Source of the DNA: Plecoglossus altivelis
Lineage: Eukaryota > Chordata > Actinopteri > Osmeriformes > Plecoglossidae
Reading direction: 5' to 3'
DNA length: 64,000 nt
Assembly: GCA_036571765.1 (NCBI GenBank)
Contig: BROE01000028.1
Coordinates: 5,807,203-5,871,202, forward strand
Shown: in pieces, positions 33,226-45,000 of the stretch
Numbering within the stretch: position 1 is the stretch's first letter
How the letters are laid out: each line of letters opens with the position of its first letter
The notes under the pieces: model-generated
Databases searched by the model: none
What the model was told of the DNA's origin: nothing
Seen by the model: the letters and a program-made list of their open reading frames with translations, nothing else
Translations under genes and position numbers: made by a program

Positions 33226-35864
33226 GTGAGTGGCGCAGTGCTGCCTGTCATACTGGCACACGCACACACAAAATAACTACAAAAAACTTCACAAAAATAA
33301 ACATGATTTTTTTATTAGTGACAGTCACCACCATGCCTTTCCTATTTCCACAATGAACATACCTTTTCAAGCCTCCGCTACCAAAATGTCCCAAAAGGTT
33401 TAAATGTTTACACAGTTTGTTTGCCTAAAATGCCGTCCTCCTTGTTAAACAAAAAGCCCTCTCTGGTTCATCTGTGTACCACAGAGAGAGACTGATGAAG
33501 TTGTTTCAAATTGGAATGAGGACCCTAAGCAGGGGTAAGCAGTGCAAGTTGCCCTTGGTTCTCGTCCAGGAAACGTTGTTGCCTGTGTAACATTGTTTTA
33601 GAGAGTGTAGCTGCGTGTTCCCTGGCGATAAGGCCCATAAGTTAAAGCTATCTTCAGATGGAGGCAGGGGGGATATCCGGTAAGGACCCTACAATCCTTA
33701 GACTTCTGGCTCCTTCTCTGACATTTTACTTCCCCCTTCAAGTCTCGACTTTTTCCTTGTTTAAAAAGAATGAAACTCGCTATGACAGCGCCTTTAAAAA
33801 CCTAGTTCAAGTTCCTTTCTTACACACTAGCTATCCATCCATCCCTCCTCCCCTCCCTTAGTTTCATTCTCTCTCTCTGTTCTCTTTTTTTTAACTCAGC
33901 TAGAGTGTAATCAGGTCCCAACAATTTTTTTTGAAAGGCCAGAGAAAATGTAAGCTTCGCTTAGCAAGCCAGCCTTTCTGTCCTTCATTACACCATAGCA
34001 ATGCAGGCTAATTCAGATGACCTCAGCTTGAGCATGGCTTTAATGAGAGAAAGGTTGCTGGACTATAGCCATGTAAGGCCATTTTTTCAGTCGGTCTCTC
34101 AGTTCGCTTGAACGCAGACAATTCCCAGACAGGCTTTCCTCAATGGTGTCTGTCACTGTATCCAAGCAAACTATTCTTGCACGCAAAGAAGTGCCAATTC
34201 TAAGGCACTCGTTGGATGCATAAACAACTGGATGTTTGGGGGGGGGGGGTTTGCTGTTGCTGGGTGTCATCATCCAGTTTTTAACTGTGCCTGCGACAGG
34301 ATGTACAGGTGTTTCTGTGTCCCCACGTTGGGCCTGGCCCAGGTCTGACCCTGTGTGTCCTGCTGCCTAGGTGTATAGCCTGACGAGGGCCATGTCTGCT
34401 GGGCCCGTAGAACCCAAATCTATGTTGTTCTTCCTGCGTTTCGCCACATGCAATCAGATTTGCGATCCCTGGATCTACATTGTGTGTCAGGAATCCAAAC
34501 TAAGGCGAGTAAAAAATAAAGAAATCTAAAAACACCAAAAAAAGTATGGCTTTTTTCAGCAGCTTATCAACACCACTGCCCAAATTTAATATCACATCTT
34601 TTGGCTGGACTCATCAAGCCGTGAACTAGCCCGTGTTCACAGCCCAATCTGCTCATGCAGGTTCACTGATTCTTGGCAGCTTTCTTACAACATTTCCCAG
34701 AAGCCCTTCCCTTTGAGGAGCGCCCGGCCCCGGACACTCTCGGCAATCGGCTTGTTTTCTCAATTCCATGCAGCTAATCAACCACTCACTTCAGCGCTTA
34801 GATTTGTCTTTTTTTCATTGGCTTTCTTCCTCGTTGGCTAACCCTTGGGACCAATCAGGGAGCCGCAGGGGCGTTTCTCGAAACCGTTGTTTTGTGTCCA
34901 TGCGCTGTCACTACAGAATAGAAACGGTGCAGATTGTGGAAATGCATGTGAGCAGATGGTCCCACACAGGGACCCGTTTGCCATAACTGCACCTGCCAAC
35001 AGATATGTACTGTGCTAACACACAGCATGTGGCAGCCACTAGATGCATTTATAAACAAGCAAATGTGGAGTGGCCTGCGCTGATGCTAATGGTAAGGAAT
35101 GAGACATGCCTACTAAGGACGCTTGGGCCCTGGTCGCAGAGCCCCTCGTAAAATGTGCTCACCAGAGTGTATGACCACATATCACTTTGTGTGTGTGTGC
35201 GCGTGTGCGGGCGTATGCAGAAAGGAGAGAGTGTCAAGATGTAGCTCTTCTCCACGCGTGCCTCCATTCAATGTGCTGACTTCACCTCGTCTTTTGACCC
35301 CGCTTCTTTCCCACCCACCCACCGTCCCTCCCTACCTCCATGCCACGCATTACCACATTCTTTTCCTCGCGTACCCGACTCTCTCTTTGTTGCTAACCCT
35401 TTCCCTTTGATCTGGCCACGTCTCCCATCTCTCCCCCTCTCTCATCTAAATCTCTCCCTTCCTGTCTCTCTTTATCTCCTCCTGTTATCATCCCTCGCCT
35501 TCTCCTGTACCTCTCTCTCTTGGTCTCTCTCTCTTTTTTTTAGGTGTTTATTGCGCAAACTGTGCTGTCGGGCACTCGACTCCGAGTCCGCCTCCTGTTG
35601 CTCTGGCTCCGCTTTGCCACCTGGAACCAGATCCTGGACCCCTGGGTGTACATCCTGTTCCGCCGAGCCGTCCTCAAACGCATATACCCCCGCATGGACT
35701 GGTCCAGGGGCTCCATCATGACCCTGTACCCCTCCTTCAGCGGCACCCTGCGCAGACTCACCCGCTCCTCCCTGGGGGGCGTCCTGGAGGCCGATCCCGG
35801 GGGAGGTGGAGGGAAGGTGGAGGACACGCTCCACCCTACAAAGGGTCTGGCCCCTTCTCTGTAG
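32428..35864 (+). CDS. tbxa2r: Thromboxane A2 receptor (prostanoid TP receptor)
   Basis: A class A GPCR for thromboxane A2/PGH2 that in vertebrates couples to Gq and G12/13 in platelets and smooth muscle. Exon 32428-33225 gives 266 residues covering TM1-TM6; exon 35544-35864 gives TM7 and a 106-residue end, 372 in all. Seen: N-glycosylation sites at N2, N9 and N26; TRSSFL-like loop 1 (SRSSFLVFLCG); a probable disulfide pair C110-C188; ERF at 134-136 in place of ERY; the prostanoid signature GSWCF at 185-189; SEVEMM-like motif YEVEMM before TM6; and LRFATWNQILDPWVYILFRR in TM7. The start ATG at 32428 is the first with a good context (gccATGA). The intron between TM6 and TM7 (phase 0) is at the position typical of prostanoid receptor genes. 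A second candidate TM7 exon lies in that intron. Human TBXA2R also lies next to GIPC3. Confidence 0.93.
33296..33301 (+). terminator. Candidate intronic poly(A) signal in tbxa2r
   Basis: AATAAA 71 bases after the exon 1 donor and just after the read-through stop, followed by a T-rich stretch (33306-33318). Use of it would give a six-TM receptor ending in VSGAVLPVILAHAHTK. A chance hexamer is possible. Confidence 0.3.
34371..34529 (+). CDS. tbxa2r: Candidate alternative terminal exon of tbxa2r encoding a second TM7
   Basis: The acceptor tcctgctgcctag is followed in phase 0 by VYSLTRAMSAGPVEPKSMLF, then FLRFATCNQICDPWIYIV and a short tail CQESKLRRVKNKEI with a stop at 34527-34529. Phase matches the donor at 33225, so it could replace the distal exon and give a 318-residue receptor. 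The spacing from intron to LRFAT is 21 residues in both exons, and LRFAT, NQI, DPW and YI are shared. The TM7 Arg and the DPW are kept, but the Trp after AT (equivalent to human TP Trp299, where mutagenesis affects ligand binding) is Cys. AATAAA overlaps the last codons (34515-34520). It could be a used isoform exon or a decaying duplicate. Confidence 0.65.
   Translation: MYSLTRAMSAGPVEPKSMLFFLRFATCNQICDPWIYIVCQESKLRRVKNKEI
34515..34520 (+). terminator. Candidate poly(A) signal of the proximal TM7 exon
   Basis: AATAAA overlapping the last codons of the proximal exon. A T-rich run follows at 34551-34556, so cleavage would fall just after the stop codon. Confidence 0.35.
35544..35864 (+). CDS. 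tbxa2r: tbxa2r terminal exon for TM7 and C-tail
   Basis: A strong pyrimidine tract ends in tttttttag, then VFIAQTVLSGTRLRVRLLLL and WLRFATWNQILDPWVYILFR, a helix-8-like RRAVLKRIYPRM and a Ser/Thr-rich and Gly-rich tail ending KGLAPSL. This matches the family TM7 closely and is the canonical exon. Confidence 0.93.
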   Translation: MFIAQTVLSGTRLRVRLLLLWLRFATWNQILDPWVYILFRRAVLKRIYPRMDWSRGSIMTLYPSFSGTLRRLTRSSLGGVLEADPGGGGGKVEDTLHPTKGLAPSL

Positions 35865-37545
35865 TGTGGTTCAATCAGGTGTCTCCAGCCCCCTTTGTGG
35901 AAAGCTACCTGCCTGTAGGGTAGCGCTCCAATCACACGTTGCAACCAGCCTGATTCAGCCAATCAACTGGCCAATCATTATCAGGTGGGCTAGATTGGTG
36001 TCAAAGCGAAAAACCACGGGCAGGTACCTCTCCAGTAACAGGGTTGGGGGGGAAAAAGTGAAGGTCAGTGAAGTATTTGTATTTCTTTGGATGGAAAGCA
36101 GTATGCCCCTGTTCAGTTTGTGCCTGTGCAGTCAGTGCTTCTTAATGAGTGGAGGTCATTAACTTGGATTACGGTCCCACTGAAACCATGCAGTTCCTGC
36201 ATTTCGGACTGAAAATCCCTTCTGGCGAAAGCATCTGCCATGTAGCATATTTATTTTCTGAGCTATGGAGACAGCGCATTTGCGTGTCTTCAGTATTTAA
36301 TAGCTGTTCAGCTTGTCATGATGGAGAACAGACTGACGCATGCTGCGTTTGACTGCAGCATCTGGCCTGGATCATGAGCACTGGGCTGCGTTCTTCACCA
36401 TCAAACTGAACCCGACCAGTCTTGGACTGTGTTGTGTTCCTTATCTGCACACCCCTGGTGTCTAACCCTTCCAAAGACAACAAGTTCCTGTGTGGGCTCG
36501 AGTTCGTTTGACAATCAATTCGTTTAGGAAACGATGTCATCCTCAGCGACACGTAAACAGTTTCCAGTAAAAGGGGTGTTGATATGGAAAGAGCGGCAAC
36601 TCGTGAGGCTGCCTGCTCTGACGCTTTGCGAATGTTCCACTTCAAGCCAAATCAAATTGAATCTAGTGCCTATAGTCCAAAATACAACACAAGGTGCTTT
36701 GCATTACGAGGAGACTACAGCAATGCAATGATACAAAGAAAATAGACATAAAGGGTGTTTGACGATGGGAAAGATTTGGAGATGTGGTGGAAGAGAGACT
36801 CCAGTCTATCGTCGAAGAGGGTAAAAGTATTGAAAGGGTTGGGAGAATGCTGAACAAAAAAAATGTTTTCAGAGATATGTCTTTGAATGGTGTTTTACAG
36901 ACAGTTTATCAGCTTCATTGATTAGGACTAATGGTGGGTTGTGGAAATCCTCTTTGACATATTGAAGTGGAGGTTTCTTGTACCTCCACAGGCGCATTAA
37001 GTGACAGGTAATGTCTGCACTCCAGTATCTTTATGTCTTAAAGAAACAATTTATGTGGCCTTTTGACCGTATCCATGTTAATCTGTCTCACCTTATAAAG
37101 TAACTCTTGGAAACACGGGTTTTCAGAAGAAAAGAAAAGATCTGATGGTGAAATTACTCTTAAAGTATATGCATGTGTTGAAATATATATTGTGTGACTG
37201 ATAATACAAATGTTTGGTTCCCAGTATTTCTGTGTAAGTATCAAGATTGTGTGATTGTTGTAAGTGTTCAAGCACACTTAATCAGATATAGTCTTCAGGT
37301 TTATGTACAGTACTAGATATCTTTATGATGTATGTTCATAGCAGTAGACTTCGATGGTTATGAAAACAGTATTTATTTGCAATGTAGAATGTATTGAAAC
37401 TGCATGTTGGATCACCCTACACAGTTGCAAAGCTCTTTTTTCTCTCTGTTGAAATGTGTATTTGGAAGATGGAATATTATCTTATCCCAATCCCACACTT
37501 GCTTTAATGTACTTTGATAAATAAAAACTGCCTTGTTTTTGTGCA
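35865..37545 (+). other. tbxa2r: tbxa2r 3' UTR
   Basis: No further conserved frame. The end is set by AATAAA at 37520-37525, about 1.66 kb after the stop. Confidence 0.55.
37520..37525 (+). terminator. tbxa2r distal poly(A) signal
   Basis: AATAAA followed by the T/G-rich sequence ccttgtttttgtgc, a good downstream element. Confidence 0.55.
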
Positions 37546-37734
37546 AATGTAATTTAACTCAAATATAGCCAGAATATGTTAAATCATTACATATGAGTAA
37601 ATAGCTTCCTATTATGGATATTCTATTGAATTTACTTTTACTGACTACTTTTGTAACAGTACATTAAAAGTAACTAGTTCGGAATTTGTACAGTTGACTA
37701 AATTGGTCTGTGATTTACAATGACACAAACAATT

Positions 37735-38885
37735 TAAGATTAGCAATGTTTTATTGTCAATTTGAAGTTAAGATGCACATGAAATATGCCTTATTCTCAG
37801 GTCTCCATAGACAAGAATACGATTTAGCTATTAAAGTCATCCAAAATAACCACACGGTAATATTTTTCAGCGATAACTAGGCCATTGGGACAAACAAACA
37901 CTCAACAAAGTTTTAAACTGATACGTTTATACATTACTGATTTATTGCTAGTATTTCTTGTATTTCCAACGGCATGTGACACCTCTATGTACAGTATATC
38001 AATGAGACAAGCCTCTAATTTATAGATATTGTAGAACTAATGTAGTCTGAAACACTGAAGCCAAAGCATTAGCCCACGACTCGATGGAGATTGTGTCGGA
38101 AGATGTATGAAGACCTTCATCGCTCAGGCAAGATAAAGACATCGAAGTCAGACATTTCAAACTCATTTTATGCATATTTGAGTTATTATGTTATTGTACC
38201 ATTCTTCTATTACCTGTAGGTACAGACGGCACCTTTCCTGCAGGGGAACTAATGTCGACACCATAAGGACTGGGAAAATATCAAAGAACTGTTTTGACTC
38301 ATTGGAATGCTTGGTTTGATTGAATGAGGTTTAAGGAAATCCCCAAAATGTAATTTAGGACTCTCCAAGGATCACTGCTAAAAAAAAATAATGCAGAAGA
38401 TTAAGGAAATGTTTAGTTTAAAATGGTCTCTTACTCAATCACTTTGGGTATGGAGTCTCCATGGCTTCACAGCCATGGTTGTTAGATATTGTTTGTGGAC
38501 TTTTGTGAGATATAAATCTGATCTATCCTGTTATCTATGACCGAAATATATCTCTCCTTTGCTGTTTGTCCCGTCCTGCATCAGGAATAAACAGCTTCAT
38601 TATCTCACTTCCTGTTTTCAGAGATGGATTCCTGGTACCTCCTTATTTTTTTTTCCAAATTCTACAGTATCCCCCACCCAGCCCTGCTTGGTGGGTGTGA
38701 ACAATCAGAACTGTGCCCAATTACAGACATGCTTTGTGTAATACTTGGTCATTCTGTCCAGCATTTCAAAGCGAATACCCACAATTTCATCATAAACGAG
38801 GGGTTGTGATTGTTCAAGTCATAGCAATACACAATTTTGTCATTTGCAGCGCCAGAAAGGCAGCAGAGTACCCTCGTGTTCTCCC
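37735..38885 (-). other. gipc3: gipc3 3' UTR
   Basis: On the minus strand the sequence after the gipc3 stop has no conserved frame and meets AATAAA at 37755-37750. That places the two convergent transcript ends about 200 bases apart. Confidence 0.5.
37750..37755 (-). terminator. gipc3 candidate poly(A) signal
   Basis: TTTATT on the plus strand is AATAAA on the minus strand, about 1.1 kb after the gipc3 stop. Confidence 0.45.
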
Positions 38886-39037
38886 TTACATTCTCCCGTT
38901 CTTCACATCCCCGATAGCCCCCCACACATCAAACAAGAACACGTCGGGGAACGCAAAGTCGCCCAACACCGAATCCAGGGCCTCTGCAAAGTCATCTGGG
39001 TTTTTCTTATCTTTCCCGGCTTCCACGATTGTGGTGG
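38886..39037 (-). CDS. gipc3: gipc3 last coding exon (GH2 C-terminus)
   Basis: Acceptor ccaacttgcag. Reads ATTIVEAGKDKKNPDDFAEA, LDSVLGDFAFPDVF and FDVWGAIGDVKNGRM with TAA at 38888-38886. This is the conserved GIPC C-terminus. Confidence 0.93.
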
Positions 39038-42000
39038 CTGCAAGTTGGGGGACAGGTGGGCGCAATGTTAGTTATGGGAAAAGGTGTCAGGAACGTGCAT
39101 GACGTCCCGTCAGGAAACGGTCAACCTTTCAACACTGAGTCATGTTTTTCTGTCGTTTAGTTCCCAGCGGTCGATTGTCTCATGTTCTTAGTCACGTTTG
39201 TGCAACATTCTGTCAGTTGAGTATACAAACTAACCAAGCTCACGTCTGGCTAATGTTCGCATGTTATAGTTAGAAGCTAATGAAGTATGCGTTCAGGAAA
39301 AGTCAGACTTACATATATTAGGAACATCAATTTATCACTTAACATATCTAATACAACTCAAGAAATGGGCTCTGTTGTATTATCAGACAAGCAGCTCATC
39401 ACGCTGGTATGCAACCTTAAATACATTATATAACTTGTGCACGACAGCTACGTGACAAAGACGCTACCCAGTGTTTCGGCCATTTTTGATAATACACCCT
39501 GAGACCAAACGGAGATTGTTTTCAAGATGGTAGCAGCAGAACATCCATCTTACCTAGTTCAACATCTCTGATACCCATGTAGCTCTCCAGAAGGTCGTCC
39601 ACCTTCCTGGTGGCTTCCTCTTCAAACTCGTTGGGCTGGTGGGGAAGCAGAAACAGTCAGACTGTTTGGATACCAGGAATCTCACTGGCATCCCATCTCT
39701 AAACATTTAGAGGGATTTTAAGTGAGATCACAAGCTTACAATCAACACAGCCCTTTGCATCTCGTCGCATTAGGGCACCAAACAATTTCACATTTTTGTA
39801 TGCAGTTAAGAAAATTCCTAGCATTTCTGCTAGTGAATTATTTATTTTTTAATTAAACAAAGCTTCTCTGAGTTTAACAGGCCATAACCATTTTTGGAAG
39901 TGTATTTAGGCAGTCGTATTAGACTGATGAACTGAGCATATTATTTACAAGGAGCAAGATGAACAAAAGGCTTGGGGTGCAAACAATCTTTGCAAGACGT
40001 TTACTGCAAGCGTGACTGTGCGTGCGTTTCATTTGTCCGTGGGTTCGTGCATGTGTGTGTATGGCTTGATGGTCGGAGTTGTTACAGTGCAGGTCAACAG
40101 CCTTGGGAACGCGTGAAACTCACCACTTCCTGTACAGTGGCGGCTCCCTTGGAGCGCAGGCGCAGGGTCTCCTTCCCGTTCCCCATCTTACCCTCACTTG
40201 ACTTGGGGGCTCTTGTCCTCATGCCAATCATGTCTACGCACACACACAGCATGTCCAAGACGTTGTAAAGTTCTATCTTTAAAATCAATGGTGTTCGAGT
40301 GACCTCGTGACAAGTTATCAGTGAGTTACCTCTGTTATTTGAATGAAAGTGGAATATGACCTTGGTGTGAATATAACCATGTATGGTTATGTTGGAGCTT
40401 TGGACCAGACATTCTGTTCCTGGCTCCAATCAGCCAAACAGACCAGTTTCAAAGAGCAAATACAATAAACTATATGGTATTGTGATCAAAAAAACTATAT
40501 GCAGTAATACAATATGTACATGGGCTGAATCAAGCACTCCCAGGTGAAAGGGAAGTTAGATTTCAAATGGAACTAAGTGAGTCAGTATGAAGATTCACTA
40601 GAGCTTTTCATGTCAATCTAAGTCTATTGTCAGCAGTCAATGTCAGCCACGGGAATATATATTTCATCGGCTATGGAGCTCTGATAGGACTGACAGCCAT
40701 GTTGAATGATAATGAGCAGTGTGGTGTCTCACTCTTTGTCTTGGGATATTCTGTGCACATTCAAGAGTGTAATTAACCCCTCTGAGCATGAAATGTAATC
40801 CATCATTTTCAAACATCCAATTAGCTAATGTTATAATGATCATCGTACGGCTTTTCCATTATTAACCACATGAGCTGACTGTTTCAGAATGAGGGAGAAA
40901 TTGATTGACACATTTGTTCAGGGGGTCACACAAGAATGAGTTGCTGGGGCTAGGATCACATGATGAACACGCCTGGAGATAAACACAGTTTATCTACGTT
41001 CTCAAACGTGCGTCCTTTTTCACCTTCACCAAGATTATTTGAGGAACGTCTTTGGAGAACACGTGAGAATCCATCCTATTTGTTTACTTTTGATGGCTTT
41101 ATGAAACGTCCATCTCTGCAGCAACTAGCTTATTACTCAGTGAATCAACTCCTCATCAGCTATTTGAAGTTACAGTAATGTAGCAAAGTAGGACTTTTAA
41201 TATACCCACCATCAGTTCAGAGTTAGCAGAAGTTAAACAATTATGTTATCAACGAAAAGTCATTGGTCATGGTAACTTCCTGTCTGGGTGAGGCTTGATT
41301 CTCGGGAAACCATTTCACCTAATCAGGTTTTGGCTGGTCTCATTTTAGTCTGAAGAGGTTATTTCCCGCTGGAGTTTAGACTTGGCAGTCAACTTTTCCT
41401 TCCTTCCTTGCGATACGGCCGGTCTGGTCCTATTGACTCCTAGATCACATTTCAATCAAGGAAGTCGATGTTGTTGTAACACCCTTAGGGAACATTTTTG
41501 TTCCATTTGACACTTGACATCTTTGTGTGAGAGTGCAATAATGTCAAAGGGATGTGAGAGGTTGTTATGTGGGGGTACTTGTGTTAAAAACCTGAAGTGG
41601 GTATTGTTATATCTGCCCGTAACTTGATGCAAAGGTTCCTAATTGTAGCTAACTAGTGTAACAGTTGACACGAACAGGCCAGAGTTCTTGAAGAAACACA
41701 TTTTGTATCACTTTTTTATATTAAACAGTCGCATTCTTAATTGACGATTTGCTCACCGAAGGCTTTTTTTGGCCCGACCAGTCTGAGCGTGAAGGGACTC
41801 CCCCTCTGCTGTTCCTTTAGCATCTTAGCTACTTCATAGTGTCGACAGCCGACAATGCTCTGGTCGTTGATGGCCTCGATGTGGTCGCCCACGCATACAG
41901 TCTTCAGCTGGTCAATAGTACTGCCTTCCTTTATTCTCTGTCGTGTGGATGGATGAAGGGATGGAAGGAAGGGATGGAAGGGAAGGATGGAAGGGAAGGA

Positions 42001-45000
42001 TGGAAGGGAGGGAGGGAGGGAGGGAGGGAGGGATGGAAGAAAGAAAGAAAGAAAGAAAGGGAGGGAGGGAGGGATGGAAGAAAGGAAGGGAGGGATGGAT
42101 NNNNNNNNNNNNNNNNNNNNNNNNNNNNNNNNNNNNNNNNNNNNNNNNNNNNNNNNNNNNNNNNNNNNNNNNNNNNNNNNNNNNNNNNNNNNNNNNNNNN
42201 NNNNNNNNNNNNNNNNNNNNNNNNNNNNNNNNNNNNNNNNNNNNNNNNNNNNNNNNNNNNNNNNNNNNNNNNNNNNNNNNNNNNNNNNNNNNNNNNNNNN
42301 NNNNNNNNNNNNNNNNNNNNNNNNNNNNNNNNNNNNNNNNNNNNNNNNNNNNNNNNNNNNNNNNNNNNNNNNNNNNNNNNNNNNNNNNNNNNNNNNNNNN
42401 NNNNNNNNNNNNNNNNNNNNNNNNNNNNNNNNNNNNNNNNNNNNNNNNNNNNNNNNNNNNNNNNNNNNNNNNNNNNNNNNNNNNNNNNNNNNNNNNNNNN
42501 NNNNNNNNNNNNNNNNNNNNNNNNNNNNNNNNNNNNNNNNNNNNNNNNNNNNNNNNNNNNNNNNNNNNNNNNNNNNNNNNNNNNNNNNNNNNNNNNNNNN
42601 NNNNNNNNNNNNNNNNNNNNNNNNNNNNNNNNNNNNNNNNNNNNNNNNNNNNNNNNNNNNNNNNNNNNNNNNNNNNNNAAAGGAATGGAGGGATGAAGGA
42701 GAGGAAAGGGGGGATGAAGTGATGGAAGGGAGGGATGAAGGGAGGAAGACAGGACGTGAAACAAAGAACAAGGACGTGAATTTACCAAACATATAGAGGA
42801 ATGAGCAAGAATATCAAAGATGCGAGTAATCAGGCCTTGCCTGTGACAGGTCAGATAGGTGACGCAATGTGATTGTTGTGTATGTCCTTGAGGCTGCACA
42901 CCTTAATAAAAGCATAGCCAGCTCCGTTGTCTGTGATAGTGAGGCCGAGGGCGTCCTCTGTCTTGGTGACTTCCACCTCTTTGGTCTCCCCCCGTATGTG
43001 GGCAAAGATGAAGTCTTCCAGGCCTATCTGCCCTCCCAGGAGCTTCAGCATATCCACTTTGTGAGAGTTCAGGGTGCAGAAGAGGATCTGAACAGAGGAA
43101 TGAAGACAAATATTTAGTCCATGGGGCAGCAAAGACCTCTCAAAGAAGGAATTACGGCTGCAGCTATGTTTACGTTCACGTGAAAGGTTTCATATTATTA
43201 TCCATATACTTTGCACCCTAACTTTTGCAATCATATATTTACAACACATGCAGTGTGATACATAGTGTGTATTCAAGAAACATCTATGGCAGTTCTGATC
43301 GCTGTTCAATACACACTCTTAACAGTAGAGGTCACTAAAAGCCCATTAATTTGACATGGACATTCTGAAGGTTCAGTCCAGAGCAAATGTCTGCACAGGA
43401 AATACACCTTGTACGAGTCAAACGCCTTAGGCGTATAATGAAAATGTATAATTGATGTCCGGTCAGACTTTCCTTCTCTATGCATATGCAAGTCTTCAAG
43501 TGTCTACTTAATCCTCCTTAATCCTTAAGTCTTTGCCTTTGATATTCGTTTTTCACTCATTTACTTTGTACCAGCCAAGTCAGACTGTTCTTTTGTATAC
43601 ATTGGACCTTGTACACTATGGTCTGGCCCCATGGACGCTAGGACTCATCAGTGAGTCAATCATATTATCATTATACATGACCTTGTCTTCAACAACTAGA
43701 AGCAGATGCTAAAATGTTCATGATAAATACAGACAGTGCTTTATAACAACAATAGTGACTACCTAAATAAACGACTTCAAGGTTGGTACATAGGTCGGCC
43801 TTCCAAACATATATGCATTCACACACACATTTTCTTTCACACTATCCGGTTGTAAACCTTGAAATCAAGGTGCATTGATGACTCATTGACAGATAAGCAT
43901 GGCCCTATACAAGCTGACAATATGGAATATTTAGTGGGAGACTGGTAACAGGTAACATTTCATTATGGCATATATTCCCTACCTTACATTTCAATCTTTT
44001 AGTCATAATTGGGTCGATGTTATTCATCAAGGTTTGTACTTGTACAGGATAGTTAATAAGGTTACCAAGCTCAATGTGTATGTTATTTAATTTAGCTTTA
44101 ATCTTTGTAAATCCCTATTTGATCTCGTAGGGATGCGTTGCATATAAATGTTTTCCATGGAAAATACTTTCCTACAGGCAAATGTTGGACACCAGTAGCA
44201 TGTTTCCTAACAGCATCACTCTCATGTGTTCCCACTGAGGGCCTAGAGATGGAAATGAAGCTGACATTGAGACAGCTGCTAGTTGCCGAGTAGGTAGCCA
44301 TGACCTTTCGAAAGGTCAATTTGGGCCCAGATCAGTAGATGTCTTCCAAGGACCATGTCAAGATCAGATGGTTTTGTTCTGACGTTATTGAAGTGTCACT
44401 GTACACGTATGAAGCTTATCTTGGAACATGCTGAGGTAACAAGAAGAGCAGGCATCATGCTTGCCCTCCGCTTGTCATTCTGATAGTGACCGTTTTACGT
44501 GCGAATCATTCCTCTTTTTCTTCGTACGTTCTCTTCTTTCGTACGGGACAAATATTTCAATGACGCATTCGTCATTCAGCGGTGAAACGTGCCCAAACAC
44601 ACATTGTACACATGATTTACTTAGCACTCCGTTTGGTTAAAATCAGTCGGAGCAAATGCCCATCTCATGCTACATTATGGAGATGAAAACCTTGCACGCT
44701 TTATCCAAATACTCCCTCAATTAGAAACAGACTTGTATGTAACCTGGCTTGAAACAAGTGTCACATCCTGCAGTAAAACATTAATGACAAGTCTGTGGTG
44801 TGTCTTGTCATTGGTATTTTGACACCCCTCTCTCCTCCACCCCCCCCCCCAAAACCTATGTTTGATTGTCCATGTAATTTCGGTATTAAACATTTTATTC
44901 AAGGAACTATCAAGAAGGATCAACTCTATAGTTATTGAGCCGGTATATTAACCATCCATAGATAGACTTTGTCTTTTGCGTGGTCAGAATAGTATATAGG

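Noticed and set aside
41737..42899. Long open frames of 259-351 codons on both strands across 41.7-42.9 kb
   Set aside because: They run through 578 Ns and flanking tetranucleotide repeats. Only 41757-41937 (minus) is a real exon.
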